A stretch of DNA of 6,742 nucleotides from an uncultured Bacteroidota bacterium (GTDB taxonomy: Bacteria > Bacteroidota > Bacteroidia > Chitinophagales > Chitinophagaceae), in assembly GCA_903879995.1 (NCBI GenBank), contig CAIRNW010000345.1:1-6742 (forward strand). The letters run 5' to 3'. The position numbers and the translations under genes are program-made. Each line of letters begins with the position of its first letter. Positions within the stretch are counted from its first letter, which is position 1. The notes under the pieces were generated by a model. The model was not told the origin of the DNA and did not search any database. It saw nothing but the letters and a program-made list of their open reading frames with translations. This document shows, piece after piece, positions 6,267-6,742 of the stretch.

Positions 6267-6742
6267 ATGATTGGCCTCTATTATAACATTGGCTTTTTGG
6301 GGGGTGTACATGATTCAAATGAACCCCTACGTGGATCTTCATTAGCAAATTTTCCTTGTATACAAAATGCGTATTTAATAACGCAACATGATCGTATTCT
6401 GGAATTTGGCAGCATGCAGGATTTGCTTTTTGAAAAATATTCAACGGCAATTCGGGTTGATGTTGCTGGCGGAGCTTTATTACCCTCCTGGTGTGACAGC
6501 CATACGCATTTGGTTTTTGCAGGTAGTCGAGAAAATGAATTTGTTGACAAGTTAAAAGGTTTAAGTTATGCCGAAATTGCTGCTAAAGGGGGCGGAATAT
6601 TAAATTCTGCCGCAAAGCTTCAGCAGACGGATGAGCAAGAATTGTATGAAAGTGCACTCGAAAGACTTCATGAGCTGATACTGGCAGGAACAGGTGCGAT
6701 AGAAATAAAAAGTGGGTATGGACTAACGTTAGAGGCGGAAAT
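6267..6742 (+). CDS. hutI: Imidazolonepropionase, N-terminal part (cut by right edge)
   Basis: The first 158 residues of a protein that is normally about 410 long; the frame is still open at the window end. It belongs to the amidohydrolase superfamily and hydrolyses 4-imidazolone-5-propanoate to N-formimino-L-glutamate, the third step of histidine degradation. The metal-binding HxH is H79 and H81 in CDSHTHLVFAG, and the substrate-binding arginine is R88 in GSRENEF. The family segments AKGGGIL (106-112) and EIKSGYGL (146-153) follow, the latter with the active-site tyrosine Y151. These positions fall within one residue of the B. subtilis enzyme numbering as I recall it. The start at ATG 6267 is preferred; an in-frame GTG at 6252 would overlap the thiolase, and a TGA at 6246 bounds the frame. 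The remaining metal ligands lie beyond the edge. The 5-bp gap to the thiolase implies co-transcription. Other hut genes may follow to the right. Confidence 0.95.
   Translation, partial: MIGLYYNIGFLGGVHDSNEPLRGSSLANFPCIQNAYLITQHDRILEFGSMQDLLFEKYSTAIRVDVAGGALLPSWCDSHTHLVFAGSRENEFVDKLKGLSYAEIAAKGGGILNSAAKLQQTDEQELYESALERLHELILAGTGAIEIKSGYGLTLEAE

Noticed and set aside
6265..6550. Two minus-strand open frames (61 and 89 codons) opposite the start of hutI
   Set aside because: They lie antisense to a well-conserved hutI coding sequence and show no family features; they are shadows of it.

Overview
The window most likely comes from a Bacteroidetes genome, plausibly Chitinophagaceae or a near relative. 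The reasons are the AT-rich DNA, start codons without Shine-Dalgarno sequences, several upstream matches to the Bacteroidetes -7 promoter element TAnnTTTG, and the gene families present: a single-RRM RNA-binding protein, a cysteine-rich GMC oxidoreductase and a secreted type I pullulanase. This placement is inferred from style and content; no taxonomic marker gene is present.

Layout, left to right. (1) Positions 1-722, minus strand: the N-terminal 240 residues of a GMC-family FAD oxidoreductase that runs off the left edge. (2) A 47-bp divergent spacer (723-769) holding two back-to-back promoter candidates whose -7 boxes share two bases. (3) 770-2767, plus strand: an exported type I pullulanase (CBM48 + GH13). 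(4) 2768-3004, minus strand: a 78-aa single-RRM RNA-binding protein, convergent with the pullulanase, the two stop codons abutting in TAATTA. (5) A 125-bp divergent spacer (3005-3129) with a promoter candidate for the next gene. (6) 3130-5046, plus strand: an exported gamma-glutamyltransferase-fold Ntn hydrolase with an altered substrate pocket. (7) 5080-6261, plus strand: an acetyl-CoA C-acetyltransferase (thiolase). (8) 6267-6742, plus strand: the first 158 residues of imidazolonepropionase (hutI), cut by the right edge. No stretch over 300 bp lacks a gene.

The genes do not form one obvious pathway. Pullulanase debranches alpha-glucans outside the cytoplasm. Thiolase and hutI are 5 bp apart and almost surely co-transcribed, which links acetyl-CoA metabolism to histidine breakdown at the level of expression. 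The GGT-like gene lies 33 bp upstream of the thiolase and may belong to the same transcript, although the thiolase also has its own promoter candidate. No RNA genes, mobile elements or CRISPR arrays were seen. The most interesting item is the GGT-like enzyme: it keeps the putative nucleophile threonine and the GG motif but appears to have lost the residues that bind the gamma-glutamyl group in classical GGT. Second is a four-cysteine cluster in the GMC oxidoreductase. No wholly new system is evident.
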